Assembly: GCF_032452875.1 (NCBI RefSeq)
Contig: NW_026893639.1
Span: 186,001 to 250,000, forward strand
Reading direction: 5' to 3'
DNA length: 64,000 bases
Origin: Bos javanicus
Taxonomy: Eukaryota; Chordata; Mammalia; Artiodactyla; Bovidae
The notes under the pieces are model-generated. The model did not search any database and was not told the origin of the DNA. It was given only the letters and a program-made list of their open reading frames with translations. Position numbers and translations under genes: made by a program. Of the stretch, positions 1-11,646 are shown piece by piece; positions within the stretch are counted from its first letter, which is position 1; the number at the start of each line of letters is the position of its first letter.

Positions 1-73
1 GCATGCTCAGTCACGTGATCTGGACTTGATCAGCCACGTGATCAGTGCCTGCAGAGTCACGTGATCAGGGCCT

Positions 74-262
74 GCTGAGCTGCGTGATTCCTGCCGGCTC
101 ATCTGCTTGACAATTGCCAGCTGAGCTGCGTGATTCCTGCCTGGTCACGTGCTTGATTATTGCCAGTTGAGCAGCATGATTCGTCACTGCTGAGCTCCAT
201 GCTTATTGCCTGCTGATTGCGTGGTTCGTGTCTGCTCAGCTCTTTGAGTATTGCCTCCTGAG
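74..262. repeat. 46-bp module block of 1.711a unit 1 (four modules)
   Basis: Modules at 74-119, 120-165, 166-211 and 212-256 each begin GCTGA or a close variant and end TTGCC(A/T), followed by CCTGAGG. 46 bp is twice 23, so this is probably an older, diverged dimeric form of the subrepeat. The same block precedes every LTR in the window. It lacks CACGTG apart from one site in module 2. Confidence 0.85.
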
Positions 263-280
263 GTCCCTGTTCGGTCGCCA
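263..280 (-). other. tRNA-Lys3 primer binding site beside LTR 1
   Basis: On the minus strand the LTR ends in CA, then GG, then TGGCGACCGAACAGGGAC. This matches the tRNA-Lys3 primer binding site at 17 of 18 positions (A in place of C at position 6). LTR, two-base spacer and PBS is the standard retroviral order, and it fixes the element's orientation as minus. Lys-primed elements are typical of lentivirus and betaretrovirus-like (class II) ERVs. The site recurs beside the LTR copies, and the same substitution is present wherever I checked. Confidence 0.85.
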
Positions 281-340
281 CCTGCCGGGGACCAGCCCCA
301 ACTGATCCAGGGTATTCGAAGGAGAGATGGCCTAGGCGAC

Positions 341-348
341 TATTTATA
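341..348 (-). promoter_or_regulatory. candidate TATA box in the LTR
   Basis: The minus strand reads TATAAATA. It lies 58-66 bp before the U5 end, which would leave only about 35 bp for R plus U5 if transcription starts 25-30 bp downstream. That is short for a retrovirus, so the assignment is tentative. An inverted CCAAT motif lies upstream at 445-449. No AATAAA signal was found. LTR 17, LTRs 20-25 and several later copies read TATAAAGA instead. Confidence 0.35.
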
Positions 349-692
349 TGCTAATCAGAGATGTCAAGAATAATAGTATGAGGAGAGCTCAGTAGGAAAA
401 TTCGGTGGAGAAAAGAGACTGAGTAGCTTGGTTTACGCGGAAGACCAATCAAACTTCAAGACAAGAAGTTTGCACCACTTACGTAGGCCGCAGGCGCCCT
501 CTCGAATAGCGAAAGGTGCCTCACCCTAGACACCTTCTCGAGTGGGTCTTAGCAGCCCAGGCATAATTAGTAAGCGTGGTGGGTTCCGCGCTCCAGATGG
601 AGACTCAGCTGGAAGTTAAAGGGAAGAATGACAAGGAACTTTATGAATTGGAGCTGTAAGTTAACTCTTTGACAGAGAGAGCGAGATGGTGG

Positions 693-708
693 TGGGGGAC
701 AGCCCCCA
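693..708. other. GC-rich inverted repeat inside the LTR
   Basis: TGGGGG and CCCCCA are separated by four bases (ACAG), a perfect six-base stem able to form a hairpin. It is conserved in the other LTR copies, except LTR 18 where one C is T at the stem's outer end. Confidence 0.7.
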
Positions 709-756
709 GTGAAATCAGAGGTGAGAGCACAAAGCAATACAGTAGGCAGACTCCGG

Positions 757-767
757 TTTTTTTGGGG
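757..767. repeat. variable T/G homopolymer tract in LTR 1 (T7G4)
   Basis: A run of T followed by a run of G. It is the only part of the LTR that changes length across copies: total 11 to 14 bases, alleles T7G4 to T8G6 and T7G7. Each LTR length here equals 588 plus the tract length. Confidence 0.9.
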
Positions 768-881
768 AGATGCTCGAGAATATCCGGGTGGACTCCTGAG
801 GCTCGATCCCGCATTTGCGTATGCCGAGCCTCCTTCCTCATGACCTTTGTCCAGAGTGGAATGCCTCCCCGGCTCCCGGCA

Positions 882-1437
882 CATGATCAGTGCATGCTCA
901 GTCACGATATCAGTGCCTGCTCAGCCACGTGATCACTGACGGCACAGTCACGTGATCAGCGCCTCTCAGTCACGTGATCACCGTATGATAAACACGTGAT
1001 CAGTGAACGACCAGCCACGTGATCACTGCATGCGCGGTCAGGTGGTCAGTTCCTGATCAGCCACCTGATCAGTGCGTGCACAGTCCCCTGATCAGCGCCT
1101 GTCAGTCACTGATCACTGCCTGATAAACACGTGATCAGTGCCCGAACAGCCACGTCATCAGTGCATGCGCAGTCACGTGATCAGTGCATGATAGCCACGT
1201 GATCAGTGCGTGCACAGTCCCATGATCAGCGCCTGTCAGTCACTGATCATTGCCTGATAAACACGTGATCAGTGCATGATGAGCCATGTGATCAGTGCCC
1301 GATCAGCCACGTCATCAGTGCATGCGCAGTCACGTCATCAGTGCATGATAGCCACGTGATCAGTGCATGCTCAGTCACGTGATCTGGACTTGATCAGCCA
1401 CGTGATCAGTGCCTGCAGAGTCACGTGATCAGGGCCT
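882..1437. repeat. 23-bp subrepeat segment of a 1.711a unit (type example)
   Basis: About 24 diverged copies of the 23-bp subrepeat lie between the LTR and the next module block. CACGTG recurs, often decayed to CATGTG or CACCTG. The same kind of segment follows every LTR up to 55,110 except LTR 35, which is truncated right after the LTR. No coding potential. Confidence 0.88.
1071..1275. repeat. direct repeat pair, 134 bp apart
   Basis: A stretch of about 70 bp at 1,071-1,141 recurs at 1,205-1,275 with few differences (CCCCTG against CCCATG, ATCACTG against ATCATTG). Most 1.711a units have this pair. Recombination between the members explains the recurrent 134-bp deletion. Confidence 0.8.
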
Positions 1438-1646
1438 GCTGAGCTGCGTGATTCCTGCCGGCTCATCTGCTTGACAATTGCCAGCTGAGCTGCGTGATTC
1501 CTGCCTGGTCACGTGCTTGATTATTGCCAGTTGAGCAGCATGATTCGTCACTGCTGAGCTCCATGCTTATTGCCTGCTGATTGCGTGGTTCGTGTCTGCT
1601 CAGCTCTTTGAGTATTGCCTCCTGAGGTCCCTGTTCGGTCGCCACC

Positions 1647-2246
1647 TGCCGGGGACCAGCCCCAACTGATCCAGGGTATTCGAAGGAGAGATGGCCTAGG
1701 CGACTATTTATATGCTAATCAGAGATGTCAAGAATAATAGTATGAGGAGAGCTCAGTAGGAAAATTCGGTGGAGAAAAGAGACTGAGTAGCTTGGTTTAC
1801 GCGGAAGACCAATCAAACTTCAAGACAAGAAGTTTGCACCACTTACGTAGGCCGCAGGCGCCCTCTCGAATAGCGAAAGGTGCCTCACCCTAGACACCTT
1901 CTCGAGTGGGTCTTAGCAGCCCAGGCATAATTAGTAAGCGTGGTGGGTTCCGCGCTCCAGATGGAGACTCAGCTGGAAGTTAAAGGGAAGAATGACAAGG
2001 AACTTTATGAATTGGAGCTGTAAGTTAACTCTTTGACAGAGAGAGCGAGATGGTGGTGGGGGACAGCCCCCAGTGAAATCAGAGGTGAGAGCACAAAGCA
2101 ATACAGTAGGCAGACTCCGGTTTTTTGGGGGGAGATGCTCGAGAATATCCGGGTGGACTCCTGAGGCTCGATCCCGCATTTGCGTATGCCGAGCCTCCTT
2201 CCTCATGACCTTTGTCCAGAGTGGAATGCCTCCCCGGCTCCCGGCA
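1647..2246 (-). mobile_element. LTR copy 2
   Basis: 600 bp, tract T6G6. No other difference from copy 1 noticed. Confidence 0.85.
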
Positions 2247-3011
2247 CATGATCAGTGCATGCTCAGTCACGATATCAGTGCCTGCTCAGCCACGTGATCA
2301 CTGACGGCACAGTCACGTGATCAGCGCCTCTCAGTCACGTGATCACCGTATGATAAACACGTGATCAGTGAACGACCAGCCACGTGATCACTGCATGCGC
2401 GGTCAGGTGGTCAGTTCCTGATCAGCCACCTGATCAGTGCGTGCACAGTCCCCTGATCAGCGCCTGTCAGTCACTGATCACTGCCTGATAAACACGTGAT
2501 CAGTGCCCGAACAGCCACGTCATCAGTGCATGCGCAGTCACGTGATCAGTGCATGATAGCCACGTGATCAGTGCGTGCACAGTCCCATGATCAGCGCCTG
2601 TCAGTCACTGATCATTGCCTGATAAACACGTGATCAGTGCATGATGAGCCATGTGATCAGTGCCCGATCAGCCACGTCATCAGTGCATGCGCAGTCACGT
2701 CATCAGTGCATGATAGCCACGTGATCAGTGCATGCTCAGTCACGTGATCTGGACTTGATCAGCCACGTGATCAGTGCCTGCAGAGTCACGTGATCAGGGC
2801 CTGCTGAGCTGCGTGATTCCTGCCGGCTCATCTGCTTGACAATTGCCAGCTGAGCTGCGTGATTCCTGCCTGGTCACGTGCTTGATTATTGCCAGTTGAG
2901 CAGCATGATTCGTCACTGCTGAGCTCCATGCTTATTGCCTGCTGATTGCGTGGTTCGTGTCTGCTCAGCTCTTTGAGTATTGCCTCCTGAGGTCCCTGTT
3001 CGGTCGCCACC

Positions 3012-3611
3012 TGCCGGGGACCAGCCCCAACTGATCCAGGGTATTCGAAGGAGAGATGGCCTAGGCGACTATTTATATGCTAATCAGAGATGTCAAGAAT
3101 AATAGTATGAGGAGAGCTCAGTAGGAAAATTCGGTGGAGAAAAGAGACTGAGTAGCTTGGTTTACGCGGAAGACCAATCAAACTTCAAGACAAGAAGTTT
3201 GCACCACTTACGTAGGCCGCAGGCGCCCTCTCGAATAGCGAAAGGTGCCTCACCCTAGACACCTTCTCGAGTGGGTCTTAGCAGCCCAGGCATAATTAGT
3301 AAGCGTGGTGGGTTCCGCGCTCCAGATGGAGACTCAGCTGGAAGTTAAAGGGAAGAATGACAAGGAACTTTATGAATTGGAGCTGTAAGTTAACTCTTTG
3401 ACAGAGAGAGCGAGATGGTGGTGGGGGACAGCCCCCAGTGAAATCAGAGGTGAGAGCACAAAGCAATACAGTAGGCAGACTCCGGTTTTTTTGGGGGAGA
3501 TGCTCGAGAATATCCGGGTGGACTCCTGAGGCTCGATCCCGCATTTGCGTATGCCGAGCCTCCTTCCTCATGACCTTTGTCCAGAGTGGAATGCCTCCCC
3601 GGCTCCCGGCA
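3012..3611 (-). mobile_element. LTR copy 3
   Basis: 600 bp, tract T7G5. Confidence 0.85.
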
Positions 3612-4376
3612 CATGATCAGTGCATGCTCAGTCACGATATCAGTGCCTGCTCAGCCACGTGATCACTGACGGCACAGTCACGTGATCAGCGCCTCTCAGT
3701 CACGTGATCACCGTATGATAAACACGTGATCAGTGAACGACCAGCCACGTGATCACTGCATGCGCGGTCAGGTGGTCAGTTCCTGATCAGCCACCTGATC
3801 AGTGCGTGCACAGTCCCCTGATCAGCGCCTGTCAGTCACTGATCACTGCCTGATAAACACGTGATCAGTGCCCGAACAGCCACGTCATCAGTGCATGCGC
3901 AGTCACGTGATCAGTGCATGATAGCCACGTGATCAGTGCGTGCACAGTCCCATGATCAGCGCCTGTCAGTCACTGATCATTGCCTGATAAACACGTGATC
4001 AGTGCATGATGAGCCATGTGATCAGTGCCCGATCAGCCACGTCATCAGTGCATGCGCAGTCACGTCATCAGTGCATGATAGCCACGTGATCAGTGCATGC
4101 TCAGTCACGTGATCTGGACTTGATCAGCCACGTGATCAGTGCCTGCAGAGTCACGTGATCAGGGCCTGCTGAGCTGCGTGATTCCTGCCGGCTCATCTGC
4201 TTGACAATTGCCAGCTGAGCTGCGTGATTCCTGCCTGGTCACGTGCTTGATTATTGCCAGTTGAGCAGCATGATTCGTCACTGCTGAGCTCCATGCTTAT
4301 TGCCTGCTGATTGCGTGGTTCGTGTCTGCTCAGCTCTTTGAGTATTGCCTCCTGAGGTCCCTGTTCGGTCGCCACC

Positions 4377-4976
4377 TGCCGGGGACCAGCCCCAACTGAT
4401 CCAGGGTATTCGAAGGAGAGATGGCCTAGGCGACTATTTATATGCTAATCAGAGATGTCAAGAATAATAGTATGAGGAGAGCTCAGTAGGAAAATTCGGT
4501 GGAGAAAAGAGACTGAGTAGCTTGGTTTACGCGGAAGACCAATCAAACTTCAAGACAAGAAGTTTGCACCACTTACGTAGGCCGCAGGCGCCCTCTCGAA
4601 TAGCGAAAGGTGCCTCACCCTAGACACCTTCTCGAGTGGGTCTTAGCAGCCCAGGCATAATTAGTAAGCGTGGTGGGTTCCGCGCTCCAGATGGAGACTC
4701 AGCTGGAAGTTAAAGGGAAGAATGACAAGGAACTTTATGAATTGGAGCTGTAAGTTAACTCTTTGACAGAGAGAGCGAGATGGTGGTGGGGGACAGCCCC
4801 CAGTGAAATCAGAGGTGAGAGCACAAAGCAATACAGTAGGCAGACTCCGGTTTTTTGGGGGGAGATGCTCGAGAATATCCGGGTGGACTCCTGAGGCTCG
4901 ATCCCGCATTTGCGTATGCCGAGCCTCCTTCCTCATGACCTTTGTCCAGAGTGGAATGCCTCCCCGGCTCCCGGCA
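4377..4976 (-). mobile_element. LTR copy 4
   Basis: 600 bp, tract T6G6. Confidence 0.85.
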
Positions 4977-5741
4977 CATGATCAGTGCATGCTCAGTCAC
5001 GATATCAGTGCCTGCTCAGCCACGTGATCACTGACGGCACAGTCACGTGATCAGCGCCTCTCAGTCACGTGATCACCGTATGATAAACACGTGATCAGTG
5101 AACGACCAGCCACGTGATCACTGCATGCGCGGTCAGGTGGTCAGTTCCTGATCAGCCACCTGATCAGTGCGTGCACAGTCCCCTGATCAGCGCCTGTCAG
5201 TCACTGATCACTGCCTGATAAACACGTGATCAGTGCCCGAACAGCCACGTCATCAGTGCATGCGCAGTCACGTGATCAGTGCATGATAGCCACGTGATCA
5301 GTGCGTGCACAGTCCCATGATCAGCGCCTGTCAGTCACTGATCATTGCCTGATAAACACGTGATCAGTGCATGATGAGCCATGTGATCAGTGCCCGATCA
5401 GCCACGTCATCAGTGCATGCGCAGTCACGTCATCAGTGCATGATAGCCACGTGATCAGTGCATGCTCAGTCACGTGATCTGGACTTGATCAGCCACGTGA
5501 TCAGTGCCTGCAGAGTCACGTGATCAGGGCCTGCTGAGCTGCGTGATTCCTGCCGGCTCATCTGCTTGACAATTGCCAGCTGAGCTGCGTGATTCCTGCC
5601 TGGTCACGTGCTTGATTATTGCCAGTTGAGCAGCATGATTCGTCACTGCTGAGCTCCATGCTTATTGCCTGCTGATTGCGTGGTTCGTGTCTGCTCAGCT
5701 CTTTGAGTATTGCCTCCTGAGGTCCCTGTTCGGTCGCCACC

Positions 5742-6340
5742 TGCCGGGGACCAGCCCCAACTGATCCAGGGTATTCGAAGGAGAGATGGCCTAGGCGACT
5801 ATTTATATGCTAATCAGAGATGTCAAGAATAATAGTATGAGGAGAGCTCAGTAGGAAAATTCGGTGGAGAAAAGAGACTGAGTAGCTTGGTTTACGCGGA
5901 AGACCAATCAAACTTCAAGACAAGAAGTTTGCACCACTTACGTAGGCCGCAGGCGCCCTCTCGAATAGCGAAAGGTGCCTCACCCTAGACACCTTCTCGA
6001 GTGGGTCTTAGCAGCCCAGGCATAATTAGTAAGCGTGGTGGGTTCCGCGCTCCAGATGGAGACTCAGCTGGAAGTTAAAGGGAAGAATGACAAGGAACTT
6101 TATGAATTGGAGCTGTAAGTTAACTCTTTGACAGAGAGAGCGAGATGGTGGTGGGGGACAGCCCCCAGTGAAATCAGAGGTGAGAGCACAAAGCAATACA
6201 GTAGGCAGACTCCGGTTTTTTGGGGGAGATGCTCGAGAATATCCGGGTGGACTCCTGAGGCTCGATCCCGCATTTGCGTATGCCGAGCCTCCTTCCTCAT
6301 GACCTTTGTCCAGAGTGGAATGCCTCCCCGGCTCCCGGCA
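5742..6340 (-). mobile_element. LTR copy 5
   Basis: 599 bp, tract T6G5. Confidence 0.85.
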
Positions 6341-7105
6341 CATGATCAGTGCATGCTCAGTCACGATATCAGTGCCTGCTCAGCCACGTGATCACTGACG
6401 GCACAGTCACGTGATCAGCGCCTCTCAGTCACGTGATCACCGTATGATAAACACGTGATCAGTGAACGACCAGCCACGTGATCACTGCATGCGCGGTCAG
6501 GTGGTCAGTTCCTGATCAGCCACCTGATCAGTGCGTGCACAGTCCCCTGATCAGCGCCTGTCAGTCACTGATCACTGCCTGATAAACACGTGATCAGTGC
6601 CCGAACAGCCACGTCATCAGTGCATGCGCAGTCACGTGATCAGTGCATGATAGCCACGTGATCAGTGCGTGCACAGTCCCATGATCAGCGCCTGTCAGTC
6701 ACTGATCATTGCCTGATAAACACGTGATCAGTGCATGATGAGCCATGTGATCAGTGCCCGATCAGCCACGTCATCAGTGCATGCGCAGTCACGTCATCAG
6801 TGCATGATAGCCACGTGATCAGTGCATGCTCAGTCACGTGATCTGGACTTGATCAGCCACGTGATCAGTGCCTGCAGAGTCACGTGATCAGGGCCTGCTG
6901 AGCTGCGTGATTCCTGCCGGCTCATCTGCTTGACAATTGCCAGCTGAGCTGCGTGATTCCTGCCTGGTCACGTGCTTGATTATTGCCAGTTGAGCAGCAT
7001 GATTCGTCACTGCTGAGCTCCATGCTTATTGCCTGCTGATTGCGTGGTTCGTGTCTGCTCAGCTCTTTGAGTATTGCCTCCTGAGGTCCCTGTTCGGTCG
7101 CCACC

Positions 7106-7705
7106 TGCCGGGGACCAGCCCCAACTGATCCAGGGTATTCGAAGGAGAGATGGCCTAGGCGACTATTTATATGCTAATCAGAGATGTCAAGAATAATAGT
7201 ATGAGGAGAGCTCAGTAGGAAAATTCGGTGGAGAAAAGAGACTGAGTAGCTTGGTTTACGCGGAAGACCAATCAAACTTCAAGACAAGAAGTTTGCACCA
7301 CTTACGTAGGCCGCAGGCGCCCTCTCGAATAGCGAAAGGTGCCTCACCCTAGACACCTTCTCGAGTGGGTCTTAGCAGCCCAGGCATAATTAGTAAGCGT
7401 GGTGGGTTCCGCGCTCCAGATGGAGACTCAGCTGGAAGTTAAAGGGAAGAATGACAAGGAACTTTATGAATTGGAGCTGTAAGTTAACTCTTTGACAGAG
7501 AGAGCGAGATGGTGGTGGGGGACAGCCCCCAGTGAAATCAGAGGTGAGAGCACAAAGCAATACAGTAGGCAGACTCCGGTTTTTTTGGGGGAGATGCTCG
7601 AGAATATCCGGGTGGACTCCTGAGGCTCGATCCCGCATTTGCGTATGCCGAGCCTCCTTCCTCATGACCTTTGTCCAGAGTGGAATGCCTCCCCGGCTCC
7701 CGGCA
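7106..7705 (-). mobile_element. LTR copy 6
   Basis: 600 bp, tract T7G5. Confidence 0.85.
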
Positions 7706-8470
7706 CATGATCAGTGCATGCTCAGTCACGATATCAGTGCCTGCTCAGCCACGTGATCACTGACGGCACAGTCACGTGATCAGCGCCTCTCAGTCACGTG
7801 ATCACCGTATGATAAACACGTGATCAGTGAACGACCAGCCACGTGATCACTGCATGCGCGGTCAGGTGGTCAGTTCCTGATCAGCCACCTGATCAGTGCG
7901 TGCACAGTCCCCTGATCAGCGCCTGTCAGTCACTGATCACTGCCTGATAAACACGTGATCAGTGCCCGAACAGCCACGTCATCAGTGCATGCGCAGTCAC
8001 GTGATCAGTGCATGATAGCCACGTGATCAGTGCGTGCACAGTCCCATGATCAGCGCCTGTCAGTCACTGATCATTGCCTGATAAACACGTGATCAGTGCA
8101 TGATGAGCCATGTGATCAGTGCCCGATCAGCCACGTCATCAGTGCATGCGCAGTCACGTCATCAGTGCATGATAGCCACGTGATCAGTGCATGCTCAGTC
8201 ACGTGATCTGGACTTGATCAGCCACGTGATCAGTGCCTGCAGAGTCACGTGATCAGGGCCTGCTGAGCTGCGTGATTCCTGCCGGCTCATCTGCTTGACA
8301 ATTGCCAGCTGAGCTGCGTGATTCCTGCCTGGTCACGTGCTTGATTATTGCCAGTTGAGCAGCATGATTCGTCACTGCTGAGCTCCATGCTTATTGCCTG
8401 CTGATTGCGTGGTTCGTGTCTGCTCAGCTCTTTGAGTATTGCCTCCTGAGGTCCCTGTTCGGTCGCCACC

Positions 8471-9070
8471 TGCCGGGGACCAGCCCCAACTGATCCAGGG
8501 TATTCGAAGGAGAGATGGCCTAGGCGACTATTTATATGCTAATCAGAGATGTCAAGAATAATAGTATGAGGAGAGCTCAGTAGGAAAATTCGGTGGAGAA
8601 AAGAGACTGAGTAGCTTGGTTTACGCGGAAGACCAATCAAACTTCAAGACAAGAAGTTTGCACCACTTACGTAGGCCGCAGGCGCCCTCTCGAATAGCGA
8701 AAGGTGCCTCACCCTAGACACCTTCTCGAGTGGGTCTTAGCAGCCCAGGCATAATTAGTAAGCGTGGTGGGTTCCGCGCTCCAGATGGAGACTCAGCTGG
8801 AAGTTAAAGGGAAGAATGACAAGGAACTTTATGAATTGGAGCTGTAAGTTAACTCTTTGACAGAGAGAGCGAGATGGTGGTGGGGGACAGCCCCCAGTGA
8901 AATCAGAGGTGAGAGCACAAAGCAATACAGTAGGCAGACTCCGGTTTTTTTGGGGGAGATGCTCGAGAATATCCGGGTGGACTCCTGAGGCTCGATCCCG
9001 CATTTGCGTATGCCGAGCCTCCTTCCTCATGACCTTTGTCCAGAGTGGAATGCCTCCCCGGCTCCCGGCA
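8471..9070 (-). mobile_element. LTR copy 7
   Basis: 600 bp, tract T7G5. The subrepeat segment after it carries a 134-bp deletion at about 9,317. Confidence 0.85.
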
Positions 9071-9300
9071 CATGATCAGTGCATGCTCAGTCACGATATC
9101 AGTGCCTGCTCAGCCACGTGATCACTGACGGCACAGTCACGTGATCAGCGCCTCTCAGTCACGTGATCACCGTATGATAAACACGTGATCAGTGAACGAC
9201 CAGCCACGTGATCACTGCATGCGCGGTCAGGTGGTCAGTTCCTGATCAGCCACCTGATCAGTGCGTGCACAGTCCCCTGATCAGCGCCTGTCAGTCACTG

Positions 9301-9345
9301 ATCACTGCCTGATAAACCCGTGATCAGTGCATGATGAGCCATGGG
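9301..9345. other. 134-bp deletion junction in the unit before LTR 8
   Basis: The first member of the 134-bp direct repeat (ATCACTGCCTGATAAAC) runs straight into sequence that follows the second member (GTGCATGATGAGCC). Unit spacing is 1,231 instead of 1,365. Confidence 0.75.
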
Positions 9346-9701
9346 ATCAGTGCCCGATCAGCCACGTCATCAGTGCATGCGCAGTCACGTCATCAGTGCA
9401 TGATAGCCACGTGATCAGTGCATGCTCAGTCACGTGATCTGGACTTGATCAGCCACGTGATCAGTGCCTGCAGAGTCACGTGATCAGGGCGTGCTGAGCT
9501 GCGTGATTCCTGCCGGCTCATCTGCTTGACAATTGCCAGCTGAGCTGCGTGATTCCTGCCTGGTCTCGTGCTTGATTATTGCCAGTTGAGCAGCATGATT
9601 CGTCACTGCTGAGCTCCATGCTTATTGCCTGCTGATTGCGTGGTTCGTGTCTGCTCAGCTCTTTGAGTATTGCCTCCTGAGGTCCCTGTTCGGTCGCCAC
9701 C

Positions 9702-10301
9702 TGCCGGGGACCAGCCCCAACTGATCCAGGGTATTCGAAGGAGAGATGGCCTAGGCGACTATTTATATGCTAATCAGAGATGTCAAGAATAATAGTATGA
9801 GGAGAGCTCAGTAGGAAAATTCGGTGGAGAAAAGAGACTGAGTAGCTTGGTTTACGCGGAAGACCAATCAAACTTCAAGACAAGAAGTTTGCACCACTTA
9901 CGTAGGCCGCAGGCGCCCTCTCGAATAGCGAAAGGTGCCTCACCCTAGACACCTTCTCGAGTGGGTCTTAGCAGCCCAGGCATAATTAGTAAGCGTGGTG
10001 GGTTCCGCGCTCCAGATGGAGACTCAGCTGGAAGTTAAAGGGAAGAATGACAAGGAACTTTATGAATTGGAGCTGTAAGTTAACTCTTTGACAGAGAGAG
10101 CGAGATGGTGGTGGGGGACAGCCCCCAGTGAAATCAGAGGTGAGAGCACAAAGCAATACAGTAGGCAGACTCCGGTTTTTTTGGGGGAGATGCTCGAGAA
10201 TATCCGGGTGGACTCCTGAGGCTCGATCCCGCATTTGCGTATGCCGAGCCTCCTTCCTCATGACCTTTGTCCAGAGTGGAATGCCTCCCCGGCTCCCGGC
10301 A
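9702..10301 (-). mobile_element. LTR copy 8
   Basis: 600 bp, tract T7G5. The module block before it has TCTCGTG in place of TCACGTG (9,565), a variant otherwise seen before LTRs 28 and 34. Confidence 0.85.
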
Positions 10302-11046
10302 CATGATCAGTGCATGCTCAGTCACGATATCAGTGCCTGCTCAGCCACGTGATCACTGACGGCACAGTCACGTGATCAGCGCCTCTCAGTCACGTGATCA
10401 CCGTATGATAAACACGTGATCAGTGAACGACCAGCCACGTGATCACTGCATGCGCGGTCAGGTGGTCAGTTCCTGATCAGCCACCTGATCAGTGCGTGCA
10501 CAGTCCCCTGATCAGCGCCTGTCAGTCACTGATCACTGCCTGATAAACACGTGATCAGTGCCCGAACAGCCACGTCATCAGTGCATGCGCAGTCACGTGA
10601 TCAGTGCATGATAGCCACGTGATCAGTGCGTGCACAGTCCCATGATCAGCGCCTGTCAGTCACTGATCATTGCCTGATAAACACGTGATCAGTGCATGAT
10701 GAGCCATGTGATCAGTGCCCGATCAGCCACGTCATCAGTGCATGAGTCAGTCCACGTGATCAGTGCATGCTCAGTCACGTGATCTGGACTTGATCAGCCA
10801 CGTGATCAGTGCCTGCAGAGTCACGTGATCAGGGCCTGCTGAGCTGCGTGATTCCTGCCGGCTCATCTGCTTGACAATTGCCAGCTGAGCTGCGTGATTC
10901 CTGCCTGGTCACGTGCTTGATTATTGCCAGTTGAGCAGCATGATTCGTCACTGCTGAGCTCCATGCTTATTGCCTGCTGATTGCGTGGTTCGTGTCTGCT
11001 CAGCTCTTTGAGTATTGCCTCCTGAGGTCCCTGTTCGGTCGCCACC

Positions 11047-11646
11047 TGCCGGGGACCAGCCCCAACTGATCCAGGGTATTCGAAGGAGAGATGGCCTAGG
11101 CGACTATTTATATGCTAATCAGAGATGTCAAGAATAATAGTATGAGGAGAGCTCAGTAGGAAAATTCGGTGGAGAAAAGAGACTGAGTAGCTTGGTTTAC
11201 GCGGAAGACCAATCAAACTTCAAGACAAGAAGTTTGCACCACTTACGTAGGCCGCAGGCGCCCTCTCGAATAGCGAAAGGTGCCTCACCCTAGACACCTT
11301 CTCGAGTGGGTCTTAGCAGCCCAGGCATAATTAGTAAGCGTGGTGGGTTCCGCGCTCCAGATGGAGACTCAGCTGGAAGTTAAAGGGAAGAATGACAAGG
11401 AACTTTATGAATTGGAGCTGTAAGTTAACTCTTTGACAGAGAGAGCGAGATGGTGGTGGGGGACAGCCCCCAGTGAAATCAGAGGTGAGAGCACAAAGCA
11501 ATACAGTAGGCAGACTCCGGTTTTTTTGGGGGAGATGCTCGAGAATATCCGGGTGGACTCCTGAGGCTCGATCCCGCATTTGCGTATGCCGAGCCTCCTT
11601 CCTCATGACCTTTGTCCAGAGTGGAATGCCTCCCCGGCTCCCGGCA
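11047..11646 (-). mobile_element. LTR copy 9
   Basis: 600 bp, tract T7G5. The preceding subrepeats have a rearranged 20-bp loss at about 10,744. Confidence 0.85.

Larger units (their letters stand above)
283..881 (-). mobile_element. LTR copy 1 (reference copy)
   Basis: The plus strand begins TGCCGGGG and ends CTCCCGGCA: the terminal inverted repeat TGCCGGG/CCCGGCA with the TG...CA ends of retroviral LTRs. The PBS next to the low-coordinate end shows that U3 lies at the high-coordinate end. Length 599 bp, tract T7G4, the shortest tract in the window. No gag, pol or env sequence follows. The element is an endogenous-retrovirus fragment, now a fixed part of the satellite unit. Confidence 0.85.

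Noticed and set aside
263..280. tRNA gene fragment
   Set aside because: Only the 18 terminal bases including CCA are present, next to an LTR. This is a primer binding site; genomic tRNA genes do not encode CCA in animals.
99..281. A recurring 60-codon open frame on the minus strand in most units
   Set aside because: It starts with GTG inside the primer binding site and runs through the 46-bp modules. 46 bp is not a multiple of three, no ATG start exists, and it repeats only because the DNA repeats.
686..767. G-quadruplex in the LTR
   Set aside because: Only two G runs of four or more lie far apart; four closely spaced runs are not present.
772..789. CENP-B box in the LTR
   Set aside because: CTCG, five bases, A, two bases, CGGG is close to the motif but has one mismatch in TTCG and a spacer one base too long. 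I saw no proper match in the unit.
283..881. LTR in plus-strand orientation
   Set aside because: The terminal inverted repeat alone is symmetrical, but the PBS lies next to the low-coordinate end and reads on the minus strand, which fixes the orientation.
257..890. Target-site duplication around the insert
   Set aside because: CCTGAG on the left and CATGAT on the right do not match, and the empty site in 1.706 needs no duplicated bases.
567..905. Open frames of 66-113 codons across the LTR on both strands
   Set aside because: Most start at GTG or TTG, their frame breaks with each T/G tract allele, and no known domain is recognisable. The one with a true ATG (minus strand, 841) also changes its N-terminal half's frame between copies.
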